Shown: piece by piece, positions 7,711-14,525 of the stretch
Layout of the letters: the number at the start of each line of letters is the position of its first letter
Position numbering within the stretch: the first letter of the stretch is position 1
Assembly: GCA_964415175.1 (NCBI GenBank)
Contig: CAYPYG010000002.1
Coordinates: forward strand, 62,001 to 126,000
Reading direction: 5' to 3'
Source of the DNA: UBA2231 sp964415175
Lineage (GTDB): Bacteria; Elusimicrobiota; Elusimicrobia; Elusimicrobiales; UBA9959
DNA: 64,000 bases
Notes under the pieces: model-generated
Databases searched by the model: none
Seen by the model: the letters and a program-made list of their open reading frames with translations, nothing else
What the model was told of the DNA's origin: nothing
Translations under genes and position numbers: made by a program

Positions 7711-8198
7711 TGGCCGACCTGCTGGTCAAGCTCTACGAAGTCCCGCCGTCCGCGGCCGCCGTCGGGGCGCTGGCGCGCGAGGGGGTGGAGATACGCCGGG
7801 CCATAGGGCCCGAGAAGCACGCGGTGGTGGAATGGGCGGAAGAGAAATTTTCGCGGGCCTGGGCCGCGGAATGCGACGTGGCCATGTCCGGCCAGCCGGT
7901 CACCTGCTTCATCGCCGTGAAGGAAGGGAAGCTCCTGGGCTTCGCCTGCTACGATTCCACGCTCAAGGGGTTCTTCGGACCGATAGGGGTGGACCCGGCC
8001 GCGCATAAGAAGGGGCTGGGCAAGGCCCTGCTGCTGCGCGCGCTCGAGGCCATGCGCGACGCCGGCTACGGCTACGCGGCCATAGGCTGGGCCGGGCCCG
8101 TGGACTTCTTCAAAAAGACCGTCGGCGCCGTGGTCATAGAGGGCTCCGAGCCCGGCGTCTACCGCAACCTGGTGAAAGCCGGCCCCAAGAGAAAATGA
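7710..8198 (+). CDS. GNAT family acetyltransferase
   Basis: 162 aa. The acetyl-CoA-binding motif A is clear: GPIGVDPAAHKKGLGKALLL near residues 90-110, followed by a helix and beta5-like GYGYAAIGW. A C-terminal YRNLV segment follows. Proteins of this type N-acetylate small molecules or proteins; the substrate is unknown. TAATG and ATGA overlaps with its neighbours place it in the folD operon. Confidence 0.8.
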   Translation: MADLLVKLYEVPPSAAAVGALAREGVEIRRAIGPEKHAVVEWAEEKFSRAWAAECDVAMSGQPVTCFIAVKEGKLLGFACYDSTLKGFFGPIGVDPAAHKKGLGKALLLRALEAMRDAGYGYAAIGWAGPVDFFKKTVGAVVIEGSEPGVYRNLVKAGPKRK

Positions 8199-8962
8199 AG
8201 GTCCCCCGCGAGTGGCACAGGAGTTTCTTCGTTAATTCCTTCTATAACCCCGCCGGCGAACTCGCCGTGGCCAGGGCCCGGGCCGAGGCGGCCTTCGTCC
8301 TGAAAAAGCTGAGGCTGAAAAAAGGCGCGGCACTGCTCGACCTCTGCTGCGGGCCCGGCCGCCACGCGGTGGAATTCGCCCGCAGGGGTATGACGGTCAC
8401 CGGGCTGGACTTTTCCGCCGAGTATCTCCGCGAAGCGGAGACCCGGGCGAAAAATAAAAAGGTCCAGCTGCGGCTGGTCCGCGGCGACATGCGCCGCATC
8501 CCCTTCCGCGGAGAATTCGACGCCGTCGTCAACCTCTTCACGAGCTTCGGATACTTTCCGCGCTTCTCGGACGATATCCGGACGCTCAAAGGCGTCGCCC
8601 GCGCGCTGAAGCCCGGGGGATTTTTTCTCATAGACATCGTCAACGGGGACGGCGTGAGGAAGGATTTCATCGCCCGCAACTGGCACGAGACCCGGAGGAG
8701 CGGCTGGCTTCTGGAAGAACGCAGCCTCACCGCCGACGGCTGTTTCAACGAATGGACGCGAATAAAGCCCGGCGGCCGCGTCATCAGGCGCAAATTCTTC
8801 ACCCGCCTCTACGACAGGCCCCGCCTCTCCTCGGCCCTGCGCAGGGCCGGGCTCGAGCCCCTGCGGTTCTGGGGCGGATTCGACGGCTCCCGCCTGCGGC
8901 CGCTGTCGCTGCGCCTGATCTGCCTGGCCCGGCGGGCTAAACCCCGCCGGCTTCCGAAATAA
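8195..8962 (+). CDS. SAM-dependent class I methyltransferase
   Basis: 255 aa. Motif I is LLDLCCGPGRHAVEFARRG, the acidic end of beta2 is GLDFS, motif II is GEFDAVVNLF and a motif III region is LKPGGFFLIDIVNG. This matches Methyltransf_25-type enzymes acting on small molecules; the substrate is unknown. It begins inside the ATGA overlap with the GNAT gene. The last 26 bp overlap convergently with the receiver-domain gene on the other strand. Confidence 0.85.
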   Translation: MKVPREWHRSFFVNSFYNPAGELAVARARAEAAFVLKKLRLKKGAALLDLCCGPGRHAVEFARRGMTVTGLDFSAEYLREAETRAKNKKVQLRLVRGDMRRIPFRGEFDAVVNLFTSFGYFPRFSDDIRTLKGVARALKPGGFFLIDIVNGDGVRKDFIARNWHETRRSGWLLEERSLTADGCFNEWTRIKPGGRVIRRKFFTRLYDRPRLSSALRRAGLEPLRFWGGFDGSRLRPLSLRLICLARRAKPRRLPK

Positions 8963-9323
8963 CGGCCCGCACTTCCGCGGCTATCGTCTCCACGCTCTGC
9001 GTCTTCGAAAGGACGCGCTTCACCTGCGGGAAAACGGAAAGTTCCTCGCGGCTGTTGGTGTTGAAATGAGTGGCCGTGACTATGACCACCGGGATGCGCG
9101 CGAGCTCCGGGCGCCTGGACAACTCTCTTATCAGCTGCACGCCGTCGAGTTCCGGCATCCCTATGTCGGAGACCACCGCCGCGGGCGGCCTTTCCAGGCA
9201 GAGCGAAAGGCCCTGCAGGCCGCTGTGCCCGACGGAGATCTCGAACTCCTCTTCCAGGGCCGCGGCCAGCAGCGCGGCGAACATCTCGTTGTCGTCCAGA
9301 ACGACTATCCTCGGGCGGCTCAT
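8937..9323 (-). CDS. Stand-alone response-regulator receiver protein
   Basis: 128 aa, a CheY-like receiver with no output domain. The acidic pocket is VVLDDNE, the phospho-acceptor Asp is in VVSDIGMPELDG, the switch Thr in VIVTATHF and the conserved Lys in VLSKTQ. The start MSRPRI at 9323 is preferred over the ATG 15 nt upstream because a TATACT -10 lies exactly 6 nt before it and overlaps the upstream candidate. No histidine kinase is adjacent. Single receivers relay phosphate or bind partner proteins; the PilT/pilin genes in the window hint at motility control, but that link is inference. Confidence 0.88.
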   Translation of the reverse strand: MSRPRIVVLDDNEMFAALLAAALEEEFEISVGHSGLQGLSLCLERPPAAVVSDIGMPELDGVQLIRELSRRPELARIPVVIVTATHFNTNSREELSVFPQVKRVLSKTQSVETIAAEVRAVISEAGGV

Positions 9324-9329
9324 GCGTAA

Positions 9330-9335
9330 AGTATA
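9330..9335 (-). promoter_or_regulatory. -10 promoter of the receiver-domain gene
   Basis: On the minus strand TATACT is followed by 6 nt and then the ATG at 9323, the same close spacing as folD and marC. Confidence 0.5.
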
Positions 9336-9344
9336 CAAAAAGGC

Positions 9345-10367
9345 TCAGCGCCGCCCGCGGGCCGCCAGCTGCCCGCAGGCGGCCGAGATGTCCGGCCCCT
9401 TTTCGAGCCGCAGGTAGGTCCTCACGCCGGAGGCGATCATGGCCTTCTGGAAAGCCTTCACCTCCCGCGTTACGCCGGCCCCCGGACCCCCGGGCGGGTT
9501 ATGGGGTATGAGGTTCAGCCGGCAGGGGATATCCTTTATCAGCCCGGCCAGACGGGAGGCGTCCTCCGCGGAATCGTTCACGCCGTCGAAAACGATGTAC
9601 TCGAAAAAGACCTGGGCGCGCCGGGCCGCGCAATAGTCGCGCGCGGCCGCGAGCACCTCCCGCAGCGGCCAGCGGGCCTCCATCGGCACCAGGCGCGCGC
9701 GCAGCTTCTCGTCCGCCGCGACCAGGGACACTGCCAGCCTGAGCTTCAGCGGCGAGCCGGCGAGCTCCCTTATCACGGGGACCACCCCGACGGTGGAGAC
9801 CGTCATTCTGCTCTGCGGGAAGCCGTGGCCGGCGTCGTCGGAGAGTATCAGCACGGCTTTCCTGAGGTTCTCCCAGTTCAGGAAAGGCTCGCCCATCCCC
9901 ATGAAGACCAGACTGGAGAGCGGCCCTCCCGCTTCGCGCCGGCAGGCCTCGTACTGCGCGACGATCTCCGAGGGACGCAGGTCCCTCACCAGGCCCATCG
10001 CGCCGGTGGCGCAGAAAGAGCAGCCGCAGGCGCAGCCCGACTGCGAGGAGAGGCAGGCGGAGAGGCGGCCTTTGCCCGGCAGCACCACGCTCTCGGCCGG
10101 CGCCCCGCCCTCGAAGAAGAAGAGCAGTTTGCGGGTGCCGTCCGCCGCCGAGACGAAGACCTCCGGCGCGGCCGCCGGCGCCAGGGAAAACCATTCCGCC
10201 AGCCGTCGGCGCAGCCGCGCCGGAACGCCGGAGAGACCGGCGAAGGACCCGGCCCCTTCCCTGTACAGGGCGGAGAACGCCGCGGCGGCGTGGACGGGCT
10301 TCTCGCCGAGACGGACGAGGGCCTCCTCCAGTTCGGCCCGGGTCAGGTCCTTAATTCCGGGTTTCAT
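9345..10367 (-). CDS. rlmN: 23S rRNA (adenine2503-C2)-methyltransferase RlmN
   Basis: Radical SAM enzyme methylating C2 of A2503 in 23S rRNA (and A37 of some tRNAs). 340 aa. The radical SAM cluster motif is CACGCSFC (CxxxCxxC), followed by FMGMGEPFLNWENL. The C-terminal methyl-carrier Cys is in GPDISAACGQLAARG. The N-terminal helical domain (LTRAELEEALVRLGEKPVHA) is typical. The start ATG at 10367 follows a weak GGAA-type site. It lies 21 bp upstream of the receiver gene on the same strand. Confidence 0.96.
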   Translation of the reverse strand: MKPGIKDLTRAELEEALVRLGEKPVHAAAAFSALYREGAGSFAGLSGVPARLRRRLAEWFSLAPAAAPEVFVSAADGTRKLLFFFEGGAPAESVVLPGKGRLSACLSSQSGCACGCSFCATGAMGLVRDLRPSEIVAQYEACRREAGGPLSSLVFMGMGEPFLNWENLRKAVLILSDDAGHGFPQSRMTVSTVGVVPVIRELAGSPLKLRLAVSLVAADEKLRARLVPMEARWPLREVLAAARDYCAARRAQVFFEYIVFDGVNDSAEDASRLAGLIKDIPCRLNLIPHNPPGGPGAGVTREVKAFQKAMIASGVRTYLRLEKGPDISAACGQLAARGRR

Positions 10368-10483
10368 TCCTTTCTATGTTACAAAATAGCCGCCGCCCGG
10401 GCCGGCGCGATTTAACAAAGATTTAACACGCAGGACATTGCCCCGTTCGCGCCCGGAGGTTAAACTATACCCGGAGAGACCTT

Positions 10484-10927
10484 ATGCGGATACCAACGAT
10501 GCTGCTCGCCATTATGACGGTCCTGGCCGCGCCGGGCGCGGCGGAGTTCTATTCCGTCACCTCTAAAATGGCCAATGTCAGGAGCGGGCCGGGCGGCGCC
10601 AACGAATCCCTCTGGCAGGTACTGCGCTACGCGCCCTTCGAGGTGCTGGGCCGCAGCGGGGCGTGGACGCACGTCCGCGACTACGAAGGGGACGAAGGCT
10701 GGGTGCACGGTTCCATACTGTCCAAGGTCCGCGCCGTGGCGGTAAAGACGGAAAAGGCGAATCTCCGCGAGACGCCCGGCGGCGAGATCTCCTGGGTGCT
10801 GGACCGGGGTTATCCGATGAAACTGCTCAAGACCGAAGGCAACTGGGTGCAGGTGACCGACGGCGAAGCCACCGGCTGGCTGCACAGGAGCGTGGTCTGG
10901 GGTCTGGAGGAAGACGAGGACGGCTAA
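10484..10927 (+). CDS. Secreted protein with two bacterial SH3 domains
   Basis: 147 aa. A signal peptide (residues 1-20, LLAIMTVLAAPGAA) is followed by two SH3b repeats: about 25-80 (MANVRSGPGG ... YEGDEGWVHGSIL) and about 86-140 (KANLRETPGG ... DGEATGWLHRSVV). SH3b domains bind peptidoglycan or proteins in the envelope. There is no catalytic domain, so a targeting or scaffold role is likely. A TATAC-type -10 (10466-10471) and a GGAGAG site precede the ATG. The stop codon overlaps the stop of the convergent nadA. Confidence 0.85.
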   Translation: MRIPTMLLAIMTVLAAPGAAEFYSVTSKMANVRSGPGGANESLWQVLRYAPFEVLGRSGAWTHVRDYEGDEGWVHGSILSKVRAVAVKTEKANLRETPGGEISWVLDRGYPMKLLKTEGNWVQVTDGEATGWLHRSVVWGLEEDEDG

Positions 10928-11931
10928 GCCGCCAGTTCGAACATCCTGTCTATCGCGACGCGTGCCCGCCCGGCTATACCGGCGGGCACGGTCACTTCCG
11001 GGGGGGCCGGGTCCCTCAGCAGGGCCAGCACGCTTTCGAGCGTTATGGACTTCATATAGGGGCAGAGCCGGCACATGCCGATGAAATTCTTCTCCGGGAA
11101 GCGCAGCCGCGCCAGTTCGCCGAAGCCGCATTCCGTCACCAGCAGGTAGGCCGGCGCGTTCGTGCTTTCCACGTAGCGCATCATATCGCCCGTCCCGCCC
11201 ATGAAATCCACGGCCTTTATCAGCTCCGACGGACATTCGGCGTGGGCCAGCGCCACCAGTCCCGGCCAGCGCTCCCTGTATATCTTTATCAGCCCCGGGT
11301 CGAACTTCTCGTGCACCACGCAGGACCCGTTCCAGAGCACGATGTCCTCCCCGGGCGTCTTGCCCAGTTCGCGCGCCAGGTTGGCCCCCATGAACCTGTC
11401 CGGCAGGAATATCACCTTGTCGTGGTCCCGGTAGATGCGGCGGAGTATCTTCGCCGCGTTGGCGCTGGTCACTATGCAGTCGGATTCCGCTTTTACTTCG
11501 GCGGTGGTGTTGATATAGGTGACCACCGGGGCGCCGGGATGCTGCGCCTTCAGCCGCCTGACGTCGGCGGCGGTTATGCCTTCGCTGAGCGAACAGCCGG
11601 CGTTGGAGGAGGGGACATGGACCTTCTTGGAGGGATTGAGGATCTTGGCCGTCTCGGCCATGAAATGCACGCCGCAGAACACTATCGCGTCGGCGTCGGT
11701 GCGGCGGCAATCGTCGGCCAGCTTGTAGGAATCTCCGGCGAAATCGCCTATCCCCAGGATTATCTCCGGCGACTGGTAGACGTGAGCGGCTATCACCGCG
11801 CGGCGCTCCTTCTTAAGCCTGTTTATCTCCAGCGTCAGGGCGGCGGCCTTCTCCAGTCCGCCCGCCACGCAGCGCCTGTCCAGCCCGGCGGCCGCCAGGC
11901 GCCGCACCTCGTCCTTCAGGTCCGCGGTCAC
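10924..11931 (-). CDS. nadA: Quinolinate synthase A
   Basis: [4Fe-4S] enzyme condensing iminoaspartate with dihydroxyacetone phosphate to quinolinate for NAD synthesis. 335 aa. It contains AHVYQSPEIILGIGDFAGDS, FCGVHFMAETAKIL, NGSCVVHEKF and FIGMCRLCPYMK, whose Cys residues provide the three cluster ligands. The start is GTG at 11931, overlapping the GDPD stop in a GTGA. nadD lies 10 kb away; nadB and nadC are not in the window. Confidence 0.96.
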   Translation of the reverse strand: MTADLKDEVRRLAAAGLDRRCVAGGLEKAAALTLEINRLKKERRAVIAAHVYQSPEIILGIGDFAGDSYKLADDCRRTDADAIVFCGVHFMAETAKILNPSKKVHVPSSNAGCSLSEGITAADVRRLKAQHPGAPVVTYINTTAEVKAESDCIVTSANAAKILRRIYRDHDKVIFLPDRFMGANLARELGKTPGEDIVLWNGSCVVHEKFDPGLIKIYRERWPGLVALAHAECPSELIKAVDFMGGTGDMMRYVESTNAPAYLLVTECGFGELARLRFPEKNFIGMCRLCPYMKSITLESVLALLRDPAPPEVTVPAGIAGRARVAIDRMFELAA

Positions 11932-12656
11932 GCTTCCCTCCCCATGATATCGGGGTAATTGCTGAATATGCCGTCGACGCCTATCTCCTCCATGCGCAGC
12001 GCGTCCTTCCGGGAATTGACCGTGTAGACGCAGACCGAGAACCCCGTTTTTTTCAGCAGCGAGACATTGGGCCGGAACGCGATGCGCAGGGCCAGGTGGA
12101 AGTTCTCCGCCCTCACCGCGCGGGCCTTCAGGACGGCGGGGGCCAGCAGCAGTTCGCTCAGCCCGTGGCCCAGCCAGCCTATCCTCAGTTCCGGGGAAAG
12201 GGCCCGGAAGCGGCGCAGCGTGTCGTGGTCGAAGCTGGAGACCAGCGACTTCCCGAAAAGTCCCGGGCGGGAATCCAGCGCCGCGAGGACCTCCCGCTCT
12301 ATGCCGGAGTAGACGCCGCCGTCGTTCTTCACTTCGAAATTTATCCAGTCCGCGGCCGGCCCGACCAGGTCCAGGACCTCGTCCAGCAGCGGCACCCGCT
12401 GAAAGGCCGGATCGGCCGCGAAATGCGCGGCCGCGTTCAGGCGTGAGAGTTCCGCGTAGTCCAGTTCCGCTATCCTCGCCGGCGAGCCCGCCGTATGGGA
12501 GAGGTCGTAGTCGTGGTGGACGACCAGCCTGCCGTCGCGGGTGCGGTGAACGTCGAACTCGAAGTCGCGCGAGCCCATCCTCACGGCCAGTTCGAAGGCC
12601 TTGAGCGTGTTCTCCGGGGCGTGGCCGGAAGCGCCGCGATGGGAGATGATCCTCAT
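11928..12656 (-). CDS. Glycerophosphodiester phosphodiesterase
   Basis: 242 aa cytoplasmic (UgpQ-like) enzyme cleaving glycerophosphodiesters to glycerol-3-phosphate and an alcohol. The motif HRGASGHAPENTLKAF starts at residue 6, with FEFDVHRTRDGRLVVHHD giving the metal-binding Glu/Asp and second His. The C-terminus VYTVNSRKDALRMEEIGVDG is typical of the GDPD barrel. There is no signal peptide. The start ATG at 12656 lies in an ATGA overlap with the PHP gene; a longer in-frame extension reads through that gene and is rejected. Confidence 0.93.
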   Translation of the reverse strand: MRIISHRGASGHAPENTLKAFELAVRMGSRDFEFDVHRTRDGRLVVHHDYDLSHTAGSPARIAELDYAELSRLNAAAHFAADPAFQRVPLLDEVLDLVGPAADWINFEVKNDGGVYSGIEREVLAALDSRPGLFGKSLVSSFDHDTLRRFRALSPELRIGWLGHGLSELLLAPAVLKARAVRAENFHLALRIAFRPNVSLLKKTGFSVCVYTVNSRKDALRMEEIGVDGIFSNYPDIMGREA

Positions 12657-13492
12657 GACCAGTACTTCCCCAGCCAGCCGAAATCGGCCTCGTCGTGCTC
12701 GAAGCCGCTCAGTTCCTCCCGCCCGCTGTCCGGGCCGTGGAAGTCGGTGCCGGCCGTGACCCCGAGGCCGTAGCGCCGGGCGAGCTCCAGGAACTCGCCC
12801 GTCTTGCGCACGGTGTGCGAAGGATAGAAAGCCTCCAGTCCGTCGAGACCCATGTCCTTCCAGGCGCCGAGGTCCAGCACTTTCTCCACCACGCCGGGAT
12901 GAGCGATAACGGCGGCCCCGCCCGCGGCCTTTATCGCTTTTATGGCTTCCTCCATGTCGGGGCCCCGCGGCGGGACATAGGCCGGGCAGCCGTAGCCGAT
13001 GTATTTCTCGAAAGCCTGCTTGCGGTTCCTGACGAAACGGCGCTCTTCCATGAGGTCGGCCAGGTGCGGGCGGCCGTAGGTCCTGGCGGCGGGCGCTCCG
13101 GCGGCGGCCGGCGGCGGGCCGGCGGCTTCCAGGTCGGCCAGCGTCGCCGAAAAACCCAGCGGGCGCAGCAGCGCGAGTATCTCCTCCATGCGGGAGAGAC
13201 GGCGGCGGCGGAACTCTTCCAGCGCGGCCTCGAGGGCCGGGCTTTCCGTGTCCACGCCGTAGCCCAGCACGTGCAGGCTGTCGTGCAGGCGGGTGCTCAG
13301 CTCCACCCCGCGGCACCAGCGCAGGCCCCGCGCCGAAAGCAGCGGCCCCAGGCCGCGCCAGCCGGCCGTATTGTCGTGATCGGTAAGGGAAAAATACTTC
13401 ACCCCCGCGGCGGCGGCCGCCGCCGCCAGCCTCTCCGGCGGCAGGGTGCCGTCGGAGAAGCTGGAGTGGGTGTGCAGGTTTATAAGGGGCAT
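12653..13492 (-). CDS. PHP-domain phosphoesterase
   Basis: 279 aa. Metal-binding motifs of the polymerase-and-histidinol-phosphatase superfamily are complete: LHTHSSFSDGTLPPERL, LTDHDNTAGW, VIAHPGV and GTDFHGPD. The closest described group is the YciV/TrpH-like 5'-3' nucleotidase or RNase AM (3',5'-nucleotide bisphosphate phosphatase) type. It overlaps the GDPD gene by ATGA, suggesting a phosphodiester-scavenging unit with nadA at the end. Confidence 0.88.
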   Translation of the reverse strand: MPLINLHTHSSFSDGTLPPERLAAAAAAAGVKYFSLTDHDNTAGWRGLGPLLSARGLRWCRGVELSTRLHDSLHVLGYGVDTESPALEAALEEFRRRRLSRMEEILALLRPLGFSATLADLEAAGPPPAAAGAPAARTYGRPHLADLMEERRFVRNRKQAFEKYIGYGCPAYVPPRGPDMEEAIKAIKAAGGAAVIAHPGVVEKVLDLGAWKDMGLDGLEAFYPSHTVRKTGEFLELARRYGLGVTAGTDFHGPDSGREELSGFEHDEADFGWLGKYWS

Positions 13493-13570
13493 GGTCTCCG
13501 CCGGGGACCCGCGGGCGGATCGGGGCGGCTTTTGCCCCGGACGGAGCCCGGAGCTCTGTGACGGGCCGGG

Positions 13571-13795
13571 TCAGCCTACGGTGACTTCCTTGACCTCGGG
13601 GACCTCTTCGCGCACCATGCGCTCCACGACGCCCTTGAGCGTCATGGCCGCGTGCGGGCAGCAGCCGCAGGCGCCGGTCAGGCGCACGGTGACCACTCCC
13701 TTCTTCTCGTCCACGGAGAGCAGCTCCACGGAGCCGCCGTCGGCCGCCAGTATCGGCTTTATCTTCTCTATCACTTTAGCGACTTTGTCTTTCAT
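13571..13795 (-). CDS. NifU C-terminal domain (Nfu-type) Fe-S scaffold
   Basis: 74 aa, a single Nfu domain. It contains ADGGSVELLSVDEKKGVVTV followed by GACGCCPHAAMTLK, whose CxxC ligates a [4Fe-4S] cluster between two monomers. Nfu proteins carry clusters to client enzymes. A full-length NifU with its own Nfu domain is also encoded at 61.5 kb. AAGGAGAA Shine-Dalgarno (complement near 13800-13807) directly abuts repeat element copy 2, the same arrangement as glyA and copy 1. Confidence 0.93.
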   Translation of the reverse strand: MKDKVAKVIEKIKPILAADGGSVELLSVDEKKGVVTVRLTGACGCCPHAAMTLKGVVERMVREEVPEVKEVTVG

Positions 13796-13808
13796 GATCT
13801 TCTCCTTA

Positions 13809-13895
13809 GGGGACGCTGATTCCTAAATGCCTAATTGCTCCAGGAAAACATCCTCTCGCAAGACCGGAATCGGGTATTTAGAAATCAGCGTCCCC
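13809..13895. repeat. 87-bp palindromic miniature element (copy 2, degenerate)
   Basis: Terminal arms GGGGACGCTGATTCCTAAAT (from 13809) and a complementary arm ending AAATCAGCGTCCCC at 13895. Over 28 bp the arms match at about 24 positions, and they match copy 1 (1632-1725) closely, while the central spacer is unrelated. As with copy 1, the left end lies immediately upstream of a minus-strand gene's ribosome-binding site. Confidence 0.75.
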
Positions 13896-13993
13896 CAATT
13901 ATAGCAATTGGGCCGTTGGTCCCGTCCGGGGCGGGGGCCTTTTCCCGGCGCGCCCTGGGCCCCAGGGCACTGACCTCCCGGACCGGAGCGGGG

Positions 13994-13999
13994 TATACT
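13994..13999 (+). promoter_or_regulatory. -10 promoter of the adenosyltransferase-like gene
   Basis: TATACT ends 7 nt before the ATG at 14007. The rest of 13896-13993 is GC-rich and holds nothing I recognise. Confidence 0.45.
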
Positions 14000-14006
14000 T
14001 TATTGT

Positions 14007-14525
14007 ATGGCTGAAAAACGCGGAGAATTTAAAAAGACATTCAAGCCGGCGCAGGGGTCCGGCGACGGGGGGATGACCGACCTGCTCTGCGGACGGCGGG
14101 TGCCCAAGACCGACCGGCGGATAAAGACTAATGCCCTGATAGACGAGCTGTCCTGCCTGCTGGGACTGGTCAAGGCCGGGGGATTCGAAAAGGCCGCCCT
14201 GTCCCGGGCGCAGAAGGCTCTCTCCGCCGCCGCCGCCGATGTCGCCGGCCTGCGCGGCGCCGGGGAACTGGCGGGGCTCGCCGCGGACATGGAAAAGGCC
14301 GCCGCGGAGCTGTCGCGGCGGATAAAGCCTCCTTCAAAATTCGTCCTGCCCGGCGGGAACGCGACGGAGGCCGTGCTGCACCTGGCGCGCGCGAAGGCGC
14401 GCGTCTGCGAGATCCTGTGCTGGGAACTTAAAGCGAAAGGGCCGGCCGTCCTGCTCAACAGGCTCTCCGACTGGCTTTTCCTGCTGGCGCTCGCCGCCGG
14501 CGAAGAACGCGGGGGTAAAAAATGA
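14007..14525 (+). CDS. PduO/MMAB-type cobalamin adenosyltransferase-like protein
   Basis: 172 aa. The N-terminus QGSGDGGMTDLLCGRRVPKT followed by DRRIKTNALIDELSCLLGL follows the family pattern TGDxGxTxLxxGxRVxKxdxRiexxGxxDELns. The C-terminal FVLPGGNATEAVLHLARAKA corresponds to FxLPGGxxxxAxLHxARxxxRRAER. Such enzymes transfer adenosyl from ATP to cob(I)alamin. Divergences are visible: the usual YGTVDELN reads NALIDELS and the C-terminal RRAER reads RVCEI, so activity is not assured. No cobalamin-dependent enzyme is in the window. It overlaps the amylase gene by ATGA. Confidence 0.72.
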   Translation: MAEKRGEFKKTFKPAQGSGDGGMTDLLCGRRVPKTDRRIKTNALIDELSCLLGLVKAGGFEKAALSRAQKALSAAAADVAGLRGAGELAGLAADMEKAAAELSRRIKPPSKFVLPGGNATEAVLHLARAKARVCEILCWELKAKGPAVLLNRLSDWLFLLALAAGEERGGKK

